NCBI GenBank assembly: GCA_020860605.1
Contig: JAJBTZ010000085.1
Coordinates: forward strand, 1-64,000
Source of the DNA: Ruminococcus sp.
GTDB taxonomy: Bacteria; Bacillota; Clostridia; Oscillospirales; Ruminococcaceae
Direction: 5' to 3'
DNA length: 64,000 nucleotides
Shown: positions 10,137 through 16,645 of the stretch, piece by piece
How the letters are laid out: each line of letters begins with the position of its first letter
Position numbering within the stretch: position 1 is the first letter of the stretch
Position numbers and translations under genes: made by a program
The notes under the pieces: generated by a model
What the model was told of the DNA's origin: nothing
Seen by the model: the letters and a program-made list of their open reading frames with translations, nothing else
Databases searched by the model: none

Positions 10137-10171
10137 GTTTAGCGAAGCAGAGGAATCAATCCTCTACTTAT

Positions 10172-10199
10172 ATTATACACGAAATTCCGGGAAATGCAA
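10172..10199 (-). promoter_or_regulatory. Promoter of the type III toxin-antitoxin locus
   Basis: -35 TTGCAT, 16-bp spacer, perfect -10 TATAAT on the minus strand. The transcript would start close to 10165. Confidence 0.82.
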
Positions 10200-10246
10200 G
10201 CCCTGTCGGGCAGGAAAACTGAAATTTTTTCAGACTGAGGGCTCAA

Positions 10247-11497
10247 TTAGAGCAGCCTAATCTTCTTCATCAGCTTGCACTTTTCCGTCAGCTTCTTAAG
10301 CCTTTCGTCAATCTCGCTCTCGACCATTGTTGGGGTGATGAAGGCGAGTTCGTGCTGGGAGCGCTGTTTTCTCGGAATGAAGTCGACATAGCCGAAGAGG
10401 TTTGTGATTTCGGACTTGAGAGCATCGGCATCCTGGTTTTCGGTGCGGATTCTTGCGTAGATGCTCACTTCGGCGGTCTTGTAGGGGCGGATGAAGTCGT
10501 TCGACTCACTCTCTTCCCAATTGAGGGAGACGATATCCTTGCCCTCATGCTTGGCAGCGTCGATGATGTCTCCGACAACTGCCGAGGCGGTCGGGAACTT
10601 GCCGGCACCTCTGCCGTAGAAGAGGCAGTCGCCGACGGCATCGCCAGTCACCATGATGGCGTTGTAGACGTCGTTCACGCTCGAAAGCGGGTTGTTGACG
10701 CTGACGAGACGTGGGCAGACGGTCGCGACGATTCCGCTGTCGGTGTTCTCGATAAGGCCGATGAGCTTTATAGCATAGCCGGCGCTCTCGGCATACTCGA
10801 CGTCGTCGAGAGAGATTTCTCGGATGCCGGAGCAGTGGACATATTCGGGATAGATATGCTTGCCGAAGGCGAGCGAGCCCAAGATGCAGAGCTTTCTCGT
10901 TGCGTCGTGGCCATCGACATCGGCAGAGGGGTCCTTCTCGGCATAACCAAGCTGCTGAGCCTGGGAGAGAGCCTGGTCGAAGGAACGCTGGTCGTAAATC
11001 ATCTTCGTTAAAATATAGTTGGTGGTGCCGTTGAGAATTCCCGCAATTCTTGAGAAGCGGTTCGCAGCGAGGCACTGGTGAAGAGGCCTGATAATAGGAA
11101 TTCCGCCACCGACACTCGCCTCGAAGAGGTAGTTGCAGTTATTCGCCTTCGCGATTTTGAGGAGCTCAGCGCCATGGGTGGCAACAAGCTCTTTATTTGA
11201 GGTGACGACGCTGACACCTTTCTGGAGGAGTCGCTTAGTGTAGTCGTAGGCAAACGTCTTCCCGCCCATGACCTCGGCGACGACCTTGATTTCAGGGTCG
11301 TTTAAGATATCGTCAAAGTTCTTCGTGAATTTGTCCTGGAACGGACTGTCCGGGAAGTCTCTCAGATCGAGAATATACTTGATGTCGAGCTCCCGCCCGC
11401 ACCGCTTCTCGATGATGTCCTTATTCTGATAAAAAAGCTCAACGGTCCCAGAGCCGACGACTCCAAAACCCATAACGGCAATTTTTGTTGATGGCAT
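10247..11497 (-). CDS. hom: Homoserine dehydrogenase
   Basis: 416 residues. It reduces aspartate semialdehyde to homoserine for threonine and methionine synthesis in the cytosol. The Rossmann motif GFGVVGSGT lies at residues 10-18. Catalytic-domain signatures include AEVMGG, SNKELVATHG, EASVGGGIPI, LNGTTNYILT and KDPSADVDGHDATRKL. The C-terminal 80 residues look like the ACT domain that gives threonine feedback. GGAGG lies before the ATG. It follows the ACT/HTH gene on the same strand, with a repeat element between them. Confidence 0.97.
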   Translation of the reverse strand: MPSTKIAVMGFGVVGSGTVELFYQNKDIIEKRCGRELDIKYILDLRDFPDSPFQDKFTKNFDDILNDPEIKVVAEVMGGKTFAYDYTKRLLQKGVSVVTSNKELVATHGAELLKIAKANNCNYLFEASVGGGIPIIRPLHQCLAANRFSRIAGILNGTTNYILTKMIYDQRSFDQALSQAQQLGYAEKDPSADVDGHDATRKLCILGSLAFGKHIYPEYVHCSGIREISLDDVEYAESAGYAIKLIGLIENTDSGIVATVCPRLVSVNNPLSSVNDVYNAIMVTGDAVGDCLFYGRGAGKFPTASAVVGDIIDAAKHEGKDIVSLNWEESESNDFIRPYKTAEVSIYARIRTENQDADALKSEITNLFGYVDFIPRKQRSQHELAFITPTMVESEIDERLKKLTEKCKLMKKIRLL

Positions 11498-11521
11498 TGT
11501 TTTTTCCTCCGAAAATTTTAT

Positions 11522-11737
11522 TGTCGGCTTCGCCGACCGCGCTCGCCTTCGGCTCGCGCGCCCTCTCAGTCAGCCACTTCGTGGCTGCCAGCTCTCCCAA
11601 AGGGAGAGCCGAGTTATTGCCTCTGGAAGGCTTTGTACAAGCGGAATTCTTGGCTCCCCCCTCTGGGGGAGCTGTCACGCGAAGCGTGACTGAGAGGGCG
11701 CGAGCCCGCAGGGCGAGCGGTCGCGCGAAGCGCGACA
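11522..11737. repeat. Symmetrical hairpin-repeat element (CTCTCAGTCA family)
   Basis: About 216 bp of nested inverted symmetry. The arms CCTCTCAGTCA...GGGAGAGCC and GGCTCCCCC...TGACTGAGAGG flank a roughly 40-bp core; outer hairpins are GTCGGCTTCGCCGAC and GTCGCGCGAAGCGCGAC. It ends two bases from the ACT-gene stop codon. There is no open frame of note. Confidence 0.85.
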
Positions 11738-11738
11738 A

Positions 11739-12185
11739 TTATCTCCCATACGACGTCCCCGCCCTTATCACCCCGTCAATCTGTGAAAGCTCTTCGCAGA
11801 TGGAGGCGGCGTTGTAGTCGCCGTCGTCGAAACGGACGGTGACGGTGGCGGTGGCGGCGGAGTCGATGGGGATGTTCTGATTCATGGTCAAAATATTCGC
11901 GCCGTGGCTATAAAGGCAGCGAAGAACTTCGCTGAAGACCCCTGCACGGTCGCAAAGAGTGAGATAATAGGTGACGATCCGGGAGCCGAAGCCGTCGCTG
12001 TACATGAAAGCTGTGTCCTTATATTTATAGAAAGCACTCCTCGAGATTCCGGCAGCCTGGCAGGCCTCAGATGAGGTCTTGCACTCGCCGGTCGCGAGAA
12101 GCTTCTTCGCCTCTATTACCTTTAAAATAACATCAGGCAGCACATCTGCCCTCACAACGACATATTTTTCGTCCACAATAATCAC
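11739..12185 (-). CDS. PheB-like ACT domain protein with N-terminal HTH
   Basis: 148 residues, matching the PheB/UPF0735 family. The N-terminal helix-turn-helix-like region (SSEACQAAGISRSAFYKYKD, about 38-57) precedes an ACT domain (about 70-146; DRAGVFSEVLRCLYSHGANILTMNQ), a fold that binds amino acids. Such genes commonly sit before hom, as here, so a regulatory role in aspartate-family synthesis is likely but unproven. A 7-bp palindrome just downstream of its -10 could be its own operator. Confidence 0.85.
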   Translation of the reverse strand: MIIVDEKYVVVRADVLPDVILKVIEAKKLLATGECKTSSEACQAAGISRSAFYKYKDTAFMYSDGFGSRIVTYYLTLCDRAGVFSEVLRCLYSHGANILTMNQNIPIDSAATATVTVRFDDGDYNAASICEELSQIDGVIRAGTSYGR

Positions 12186-12211
12186 CTTCTTAGCCTAAAA
12201 GTTTGCAGCAT

Positions 12212-12265
12212 GAGTACAACTGTACTCAGCATGAATACAATAGCATATTTTGAGGGGTTTGTCAA
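12212..12265 (-). promoter_or_regulatory. Promoter and palindromic operator of the ACT/hom operon
   Basis: -35 TTGACA (12260-12265), 17-bp spacer, -10 TATTGT (12237-12242) on the minus strand. Immediately downstream is the inverted repeat GAGTACA-GT-TGTACTC (12212-12227), with CATGCTG-like repeats on both sides. Its place over the transcription start suits a repressor. Confidence 0.75.
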
Positions 12266-12299
12266 GCCTGAATATTAAGAATTATCGATAGTTATAAAA

Positions 12300-12440
12300 T
12301 TGGCTCCCCTACGCTTAGGGGAGCTGGCACGCGAAGCGTGACTGAGGGGTGCACAGAAGTTCGCAAGCGAACTTCCAAAGTCGGCGCCACCACTCCACCA
12401 TGCTTCGCATGGTCCCCCTCTCCTAAGCGTAGGAGAGGCT
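12300..12440. repeat. Hairpin-repeat element between convergent promoters and tatD end
   Basis: Begins GGCTCCCC...GGGGAGC, then the CACGCGAAGCGTG and GAAGTTCGC/GCGAACTTC hairpins and CCATGCTTCGCATGG. It ends CTCTCC/GGAGAGG followed by TTTTT four bases before the TatD stop, so it may terminate that gene. Confidence 0.85.
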
Positions 12441-12443
12441 TTT

Positions 12444-13208
12444 TCACACTTCGAACAATGCCCTGGCGTTCTCTTCAGTCTTCACAACCAAGTCTTCATA
12501 GCTCATGCCGAGAACCTCCGCTGCTTTGCGGGCGGTGTACTTGATCATCGCGCTGTCGCAGATTTTGCCTCGGTGGGGTTCGGGGGACATGTAGGGGCAG
12601 TCGGTCTCTAAGAGATAGCGATCTATCGGGATCGACTTCAGAACCTCGATCGACTTTTTTGCGTTCTTGAACGTGAGAACTCCCGTGAAGCTGATGTACA
12701 TGCCGAGATCGATGACTTCCCTTGCCGTCTCGACCGAGCCGGAGAAGCAGTGCATCACGCCTTGGGGTCGGAGCTCTCTCAGAATCTCCATGCAGTCGCC
12801 TGTTGCGTCACGGGAGTGGACGATTACGGGAAGATGGAGAAAGTTTGCGAGCTCGATCTGTTCCCTGAAAGCTTTTATCTGAGCCTCTCGGTCGTAGCCC
12901 TCGTAGTGATAATCAAGCCCGATTTCGCCGATTGCCTTCACTTTGCTGTCAGTTGCAAGCTCTCGGAGGCGGTCGAGATAATCGCCAGTCGCGTCATAGA
13001 GATTCTCGGGATGAACCCCGACGGCGGTGTAGTATTTAGGGTATTTTTTAGCCATTGCGACTCCGAATTCGGAGGACTTAAGGTCGGTCGCAGCGTGCAT
13101 TATTCCAGAAATATTGAGCTCGAAAAGGGCCGGAATGAGATAGTCCCTCAACCCGTCAAACTTCGGGTCGTCATAGTGGGAATGGGTGTCGAAGATGTGG
13201 GATAACAT
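12444..13208 (-). CDS. TatD family metal-dependent hydrolase
   Basis: 254 residues. A TIM-barrel amidohydrolase-like nuclease; relatives have 3'-5' DNase activity, but the physiological role is unsettled. Metal-site motifs are FDTHSHYDD near the start, GEIGLDYHY, VIVHSRDA, GVMHCFSGS and LLETDCPYMSPEPHRG. Length and motifs are complete. Confidence 0.95.
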   Translation of the reverse strand: MLSHIFDTHSHYDDPKFDGLRDYLIPALFELNISGIMHAATDLKSSEFGVAMAKKYPKYYTAVGVHPENLYDATGDYLDRLRELATDSKVKAIGEIGLDYHYEGYDREAQIKAFREQIELANFLHLPVIVHSRDATGDCMEILRELRPQGVMHCFSGSVETAREVIDLGMYISFTGVLTFKNAKKSIEVLKSIPIDRYLLETDCPYMSPEPHRGKICDSAMIKYTARKAAEVLGMSYEDLVVKTEENARALFEV

Positions 13209-13240
13209 AATTGCCTCTCGAAAAAAGTTTTGATGCTGAT

Positions 13241-13269
13241 ATTATAGATGAAACTCGGGAGCATGTCAA
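13241..13269 (-). promoter_or_regulatory. tatD promoter
   Basis: Consensus TTGACA, 17-bp spacer, TATAAT on the minus strand, about 33 bp before the start codon. Confidence 0.9.
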
Positions 13270-13283
13270 GCTCAGAGATTTTT

Positions 13284-13346
13284 CGATAAAAATTTATCGT
13301 TTCTCAATAAAAATCTATTGACAAACGAGTTGGAGTGTGATATACT
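13284..13346 (+). promoter_or_regulatory. DUF2975/XRE promoter with two palindromes
   Basis: -35 TTGACA (13318-13323), 17-bp spacer, extended -10 TGATATACT (TATACT at 13341). Two AT-rich inverted repeats precede or overlap the -35: CGATAAA-AA-TTTATCG (13284-13299) and TCAATA-N6-TATTGA (13304-13321). They are candidate sites for the XRE regulator of the same operon. Confidence 0.75.
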
Positions 13347-13378
13347 GGGGTCACAAAAGAAAGAAGGAGAGTTAGAAA

Positions 13379-13858
13379 ATGGATCTTAAAGTATTGGTTC
13401 GGTGGCTGCGGGCGGTTATAATCGGCGTGGCGGTTTGCGGAGCGGTCGCTTATGGCGTCGTCTGCCCGGTTTGTGGGATGAAAATTATCGAGGATCACCC
13501 GGATGTGTCGGGGTGGTTCTGGCCCTGGCTGGGGTTCATCCTCATAACCGCAATCCCCTGCTACGTGGTGCTCTTCTACTGCTGGAAGATTGTCGGAAAT
13601 ATTGCTAGTGGCAGGGCGTTCTCGTATAATAACGCCAGGTATTTCAGCGTGATGTCCTATCTCGCTCTCGGCGATGTGGCGTTTTTCTTCGTCGGGAACG
13701 TGGTGCTGCTGCTCGTGAACATGAATCACCCGTCAGTGATCGTGGCGTCACTTTTAATAGTGTTTGTCGGAATTGCCGTGGCGGTGGTGTTTGCGACGCT
13801 TTCCCACCTTGTGAAGAAGGCAGCGGACCTGCAGCAGGAAAACGATCTGACCGTTTGA
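13379..13858 (+). CDS. DUF2975 membrane protein
   Basis: 159 residues with four hydrophobic helices (about 8-28, 45-70, 97-117, 122-145) and the pattern GRAFSYNNARYFSVMSYLAL, typical of DUF2975 proteins. These are nearly always paired with a small XRE repressor, as here, 9 bp away. Function is unknown; regulation by the partner is inferred. AAGGAGAG lies ahead of the ATG. Confidence 0.85.
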   Translation: MDLKVLVRWLRAVIIGVAVCGAVAYGVVCPVCGMKIIEDHPDVSGWFWPWLGFILITAIPCYVVLFYCWKIVGNIASGRAFSYNNARYFSVMSYLALGDVAFFFVGNVVLLLVNMNHPSVIVASLLIVFVGIAVAVVFATLSHLVKKAADLQQENDLTV

Positions 13859-13867
13859 GGTGAAATT

Positions 13868-14095
13868 ATGGGCGAAATAATTATAAATATTGACGTTATG
13901 CTTGCCAAGCGGAAGATGAGTGTGACAGAACTTTCCGAGAAGGTCGGCATCACGATGGCAAATATCTCTATCCTGAAGAACGGCCACGCGAAGGCGATCA
14001 AGTTCTCGACCCTCGCTGCTCTTTGCGAAGCCCTCGACTGCCAGCCTGGGGATATTTTGGAGTATCGGAGGGGTGAAGATGAGGGTAATTCTTAG
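13868..14095 (+). CDS. Small XRE/Cro-type regulator (YozG-like)
   Basis: 75 residues. One helix-turn-helix domain (VTELSEKVGITMANISILKNGHAKAIKFSTLAALCEALDCQPGDILEY) fills almost the whole protein, in the form of the short regulators linked to DUF2975 genes. It probably controls its own operon through the palindromes by the promoter. Its 3' end overlaps the next gene by 17 bp. Confidence 0.93.
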   Translation: MGEIIINIDVMLAKRKMSVTELSEKVGITMANISILKNGHAKAIKFSTLAALCEALDCQPGDILEYRRGEDEGNS

Positions 14096-14528
14096 GCTTA
14101 TAGCGCTTGTAGTAGTTTTGGTAGTGGCAGTCTTCGGTGATGCTATTTCTTACATTTTCCCGCAGACCTACTGCGACGTTATCGAAAACAACTGGGGAAT
14201 CGTCATCCCGACCGACAGGGCCTACTCCGAGGAGTTCTCCGCCGACTCCGGCGCCAGCTTCCATGGCGACGGGACGAGGTACCATGTCATGTACTTCGAT
14301 GATGCCGAGAGAATCAGCGTCCTCCTCGGCTGGAGCGACGATATCCCCGAAAGCGTTGTCGACTACTCGGAGCAGCTCCTCGACGAGCTTGAAATCGACA
14401 ACTCCTACCACCGACCGAATTACGAGAGCTGCGTTTACTATATGCAGAGTAAAGACGACGGCAGCGTCATCATGATTTTCTGGGATGAAAACAGACAGGA
14501 GATGTATGTGGTGGAGGAGTTCTTGTGA
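14079..14528 (+). CDS. Hypothetical secreted or membrane-anchored protein
   Basis: About 149 residues. ATG at 14079 is chosen over the in-frame GTG at 14073 because GGAGGG sits 6 bp before it. A hydrophobic N-terminal helix (LIALVVVLVVAVFGDAISYIF) is followed by an acidic, Asp/Tyr-rich domain with no family recognised. It overlaps the XRE gene, so it is probably the third gene of that operon. A repeat element starts right after the stop. Confidence 0.75.
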   Translation: MRVILRLIALVVVLVVAVFGDAISYIFPQTYCDVIENNWGIVIPTDRAYSEEFSADSGASFHGDGTRYHVMYFDDAERISVLLGWSDDIPESVVDYSEQLLDELEIDNSYHRPNYESCVYYMQSKDDGSVIMIFWDENRQEMYVVEEFL

Positions 14529-14529
14529 A

Positions 14530-14650
14530 TCCCAGCCGGCTTCGCCGGTAGCGACCCCCTTCGGGAGTCGCACCCCTCCACCACCACGCTTCGCGTGGCG
14601 GTCCCCCTCCCCCTTCGGGGGAGGCTATAATTGCCTCAGGAAAGGGTTTT
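14530..14650 (+). repeat. Hairpin-repeat element (CCCCCTCCACC family) ending in TATAAT
   Basis: Tandem hairpins (GCCGGCTTCGCCGG, GCGACCCCCTTCGGGAGTCGC, CCACGCTTCGCGTGG, CCTCCCCCTTCGGGGGAGG) end in GGCTATAATTGCCTCAGGAAAGG. That last part supplies a perfect -10 hexamer and a purine-rich ribosome site to the next gene. The same end occurs at 15309-15335. Confidence 0.85.
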
Positions 14651-14654
14651 AGGT

Positions 14655-15095
14655 ATGACCAAAAGAAGAATATTCGCAATTATTATCGCCGTGGTGCTGG
14701 GCACCGTTTGCTTGGTGGGGATAAGGCTTGGGATGAATCCTAAGGTGCAGGCTTGGGTGTTTGTGGCGAGGTATGGCGACTATATCGAGGAGAAGTATGA
14801 GCAGCACATTATTATCACCGACGGTGTTCCCTGCATTTCGGCGACCTACTTCAATGCGGGATATCGGCACGAGATGATCGACTATTCCCTCTCCGGCTTC
14901 GGCATCGCCCCGTCGAGCACCTACTACGGCGTCTACTACTCGCCAGACGATTTGCCGATGGCGTATGCTCAGATGAATTACCACCTCGTCAAGCAAAGCG
15001 AGGGGTATTGGACGTGGGAAGAAAAGGGCGGAGATAATCATGGGGAGGTTGCAAAAATTCGGGAAGGGTGGTATTATTATAGTGCGAGTTTTTGA
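14655..15095 (+). CDS. Hypothetical membrane-anchored protein
   Basis: About 146 residues from MTKRRIFAII, with AGGAAAGGG 7 bp ahead; an ATG eight codons earlier has no ribosome site. One N-terminal membrane helix (IFAIIIAVVLGTVCLVGIRL) is followed by an extracellular Tyr-rich domain ending WYYYSASF. No family is recognised. It is bounded on both sides by hairpin repeats, so it may be transcribed alone. Confidence 0.7.
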   Translation: MTKRRIFAIIIAVVLGTVCLVGIRLGMNPKVQAWVFVARYGDYIEEKYEQHIIITDGVPCISATYFNAGYRHEMIDYSLSGFGIAPSSTYYGVYYSPDDLPMAYAQMNYHLVKQSEGYWTWEEKGGDNHGEVAKIREGWYYYSASF

Positions 15096-15136
15096 GGGTG
15101 CCTGAAATCAGGCTTCTAAGAGCACTGGTGCCCGAT

Positions 15137-15208
15137 TGTAGGGGCGGATATTATCCGCCCGAACCCAAGTACCTGCACAACCACGGGCGGATGATATCCG
15201 CCCCTACA
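15137..15208. repeat. Inverted pair of GGGCGGATATTATCCGCCC modules
   Basis: GTAGGGGCGGATATTATCCGCCCG and its inverted partner CGGGCGGATGATATCCGCCCCTAC, about 22 bp apart. Each unit is palindromic and the pair is inverted. The same module occurs at 18782, 18829, 30723, 30782 and 34353. Confidence 0.9.
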
Positions 15209-15209
15209 C

Positions 15210-15335
15210 AATTCGGCTACGGCGACTGGAGTCGCCTCCGCCGAAGCGCCTCCTTCGGAGGCGCACCCCTCCACCGTCGCCTTCGGCGACGGTCCCCCTC
15301 CCCGAAGGGGGAGGCTATAATCACCTCAGGAAAGG
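15210..15335 (+). repeat. Hairpin-repeat element ending in TATAAT and AGGAAAGG
   Basis: Contains TCGGCTAC, a GGCGACTGGAGTCGCC hairpin, CCGCCGAAGCG, GCCTCCTTCGGAGGC, CCGTCGCCTTCGGCGACGG and the final CCTCCCCGAAGGGGGAGG stem, then GCTATAAT. It runs directly into the hicB-like gene and seems to give it a -10 box. Confidence 0.85.
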
Positions 15336-15344
15336 TATGAGATA

Positions 15345-15572
15345 ATGAACAATCTTACTATTGAAGACTACATGAAAATCCCCTACCCGATGGTTGTCGA
15401 GGAGGACACCGTTGAAGGCGGGTATACGATCTTCTTTCCCGACCTCAAAGGCTGTGTGACTTGCACCGAAAGTCGGGACGAAATCAGTTCTATGGCAGAA
15501 GACGCAAAAAGGGCATGGCTCGAAGCCTCGCTTGAAAGCGGGTTTGAACCACCGCTGCCGTCAAATAATTAA
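15345..15572 (+). CDS. Solitary HicB-like protein
   Basis: 75 residues with the HicB antitoxin fold pattern: YPMVVEEDTVEGGYTIFFPDLKGCVTCTESRDEISSMAEDAKRAWLEASLESG. It stops right after the PPLP segment, so the usual C-terminal DNA-binding part is absent. No HicA-like gene lies on either side, so this is either an orphan antitoxin or a HicB-fold protein of other function. The neighbour 28 bp downstream is a deacetylase. An ATG at 15336 opens only two codons. Confidence 0.85.
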   Translation: MNNLTIEDYMKIPYPMVVEEDTVEGGYTIFFPDLKGCVTCTESRDEISSMAEDAKRAWLEASLESGFEPPLPSNN

Positions 15573-15600
15573 TACTATATAAGAAGTAGGAGGAACCACT

Positions 15601-16428
15601 ATGCAAAAAATTCTATTCCCGAACGGCCTGAAGAAGGCGTTTACGACCAGTTATGATGACGGGTGTTATGATGACATTCGGCTCATGGAGATGATGGAGG
15701 AGTATGGCATCAAGGGAACGTTTAACATCAGTTCCCAGATTTACCGTGAAGAGGGCACCAAGCCTTATGGGGTCTGGCCAAGAGTCACGCTTTCGGAAGC
15801 TCTGGAAGAATATCCGAAGCACGGGGTTGAGGTTGCCGTTCATGGGCTCCACCACAGGGACTTTACGAAGATCACCGAGCCTGAGCTCTACTGCGAGATC
15901 GCCTGCGACAAGGCGAACCTTGAGATGCAGTATGGCGGGGTTGTCAGGGGCGCTGCTTACCCCTATGGCTCCTACAACGACAAGGCGGTTGAGGCGCTCC
16001 GCAAGTGCGGGATCAAGTACTGCCGTACCGTCTGCACTCGGGACGACTTTGCCATGCCTGAGGACTGGCTGAGGCTCTTCGCCACCTGCCATCACGGCGA
16101 CAAGAGGCTGCCTGAGCTCCTCGACAGGTTTATTTCGACCGATTTTGAGGACTGCCGGATGTTCTACCTCTGGGGTCACACTGCTGAATTCAGGCGCGAC
16201 GACAACTGGGACGTCATCGAGAACGCTTTCAAGAAAGTGAGCGGTCGCGACGACATCTGGTTCGCCACCAACATCGAAATCTGCGAGTACCACAAGGCCT
16301 ACCAGGCCCTCGAATACTCCACCGACCCACGCTCCCACGCGATCTACAACCCCACCGCTAAGGACATCTGGGTTGAGGTTGACGGGAAGGCGGTTGTGGT
16401 GCATAGTGGGGAAATTATTAATTCGTAA
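15601..16428 (+). CDS. NodB-type polysaccharide deacetylase family protein
   Basis: 275 residues with the carbohydrate esterase 4 fold: TTSYDDGCYDD (general base and metal Asp), the metal-binding HGLHH, the KGTFNISSQIY strand and RGAAYPYGSYND. These enzymes remove acetyl groups from N-acetyl sugars. No signal peptide is seen, so it probably acts in the cytosol on soluble oligosaccharides. GGAGGAACC precedes the ATG. The substrate is unknown. Confidence 0.85.
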   Translation: MQKILFPNGLKKAFTTSYDDGCYDDIRLMEMMEEYGIKGTFNISSQIYREEGTKPYGVWPRVTLSEALEEYPKHGVEVAVHGLHHRDFTKITEPELYCEIACDKANLEMQYGGVVRGAAYPYGSYNDKAVEALRKCGIKYCRTVCTRDDFAMPEDWLRLFATCHHGDKRLPELLDRFISTDFEDCRMFYLWGHTAEFRRDDNWDVIENAFKKVSGRDDIWFATNIEICEYHKAYQALEYSTDPRSHAIYNPTAKDIWVEVDGKAVVVHSGEIINS

Positions 16429-16440
16429 TTGTGACGTAAA

Positions 16441-16588
16441 AAAGGCTCCCCTACACTTAGGGGAGCTGGCAGCTGCGAAGCAGCTGACTGAGGGGTGCGC
16501 CACCGAAGGTGGCGCCGGCTCCCCTTCGGGGAGCCACCACTCCACCATGCTTCGCATGGTCCCCCTCTCCTAAGCTTAGGAGAGGCAA
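16441..16588. repeat. Hairpin-repeat element after the deacetylase gene
   Basis: GGCTCCCC/GGGGAGC, a CAGCTGCGAAGCAGCTG hairpin, GGCGCCACC/GGTGGCGCC, GGCTCCCC/GGGGAGCC, CCATGCTTCGCATGG and CTCTCC/GGAGAGG. It begins 12 bp after the stop codon. Confidence 0.85.
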
Positions 16589-16593
16589 AAATA

Positions 16594-16624
16594 AAAAATC
16601 CTCCCCTTCCAGGGGAGGAAAACT
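16594..16624 (-). terminator. Terminator of the DUF4956 operon
   Basis: Stem TCCTCCCC/GGGGAGGA with a TTCCA-type loop and a T run on the minus strand, about 22 bp past the last gene. Confidence 0.85.
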
Positions 16625-16645
16625 TGCGAATTCGGTGAAGGGGCT

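Larger units (their letters stand above)
9991..10165 (-). ncRNA. Type III antitoxin RNA precursor
   Basis: Predicted transcript of about 170 nt from the strong promoter to the attenuator. A 5' hairpin (AGAGG/CCTCT) is followed by two tandem repeats. Each repeat has a 7-bp stem, GACGAGT/ACTCGTC in repeat 1 and GATGTGT/ACACATC in repeat 2, so two base pairs covary. The loop CGGT can pair with ACCG beyond an A-rich linker, giving an H-type pseudoknot as known for ToxI/CptI RNAs. CTTCGCT near the 5' end complements AGCGAAG at the end of repeat 2. Confidence 0.8.

Noticed and set aside
9934-10260. Plus-strand frames of 93-108 codons across the antitoxin repeats
   Set aside because: They cross the promoter, repeats and terminator of the type III locus, lack ribosome sites and resemble no protein.
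11485-11817. Open frames of 99-110 codons in the repeat element before hom
   Set aside because: They consist of the translated hairpin repeats and occur on both strands.
14530-15335. CRISPR or tRNA-like cluster in the repeat-rich stretch
   Set aside because: The hairpins differ in sequence and spacing and end in promoter-like motifs; no cloverleaf or regular spacer pattern is seen.
15613-16557. 314-codon minus-strand open frame
   Set aside because: Lies opposite the deacetylase gene, has no ribosome site and no family pattern; it is a shadow of third-position GC bias.
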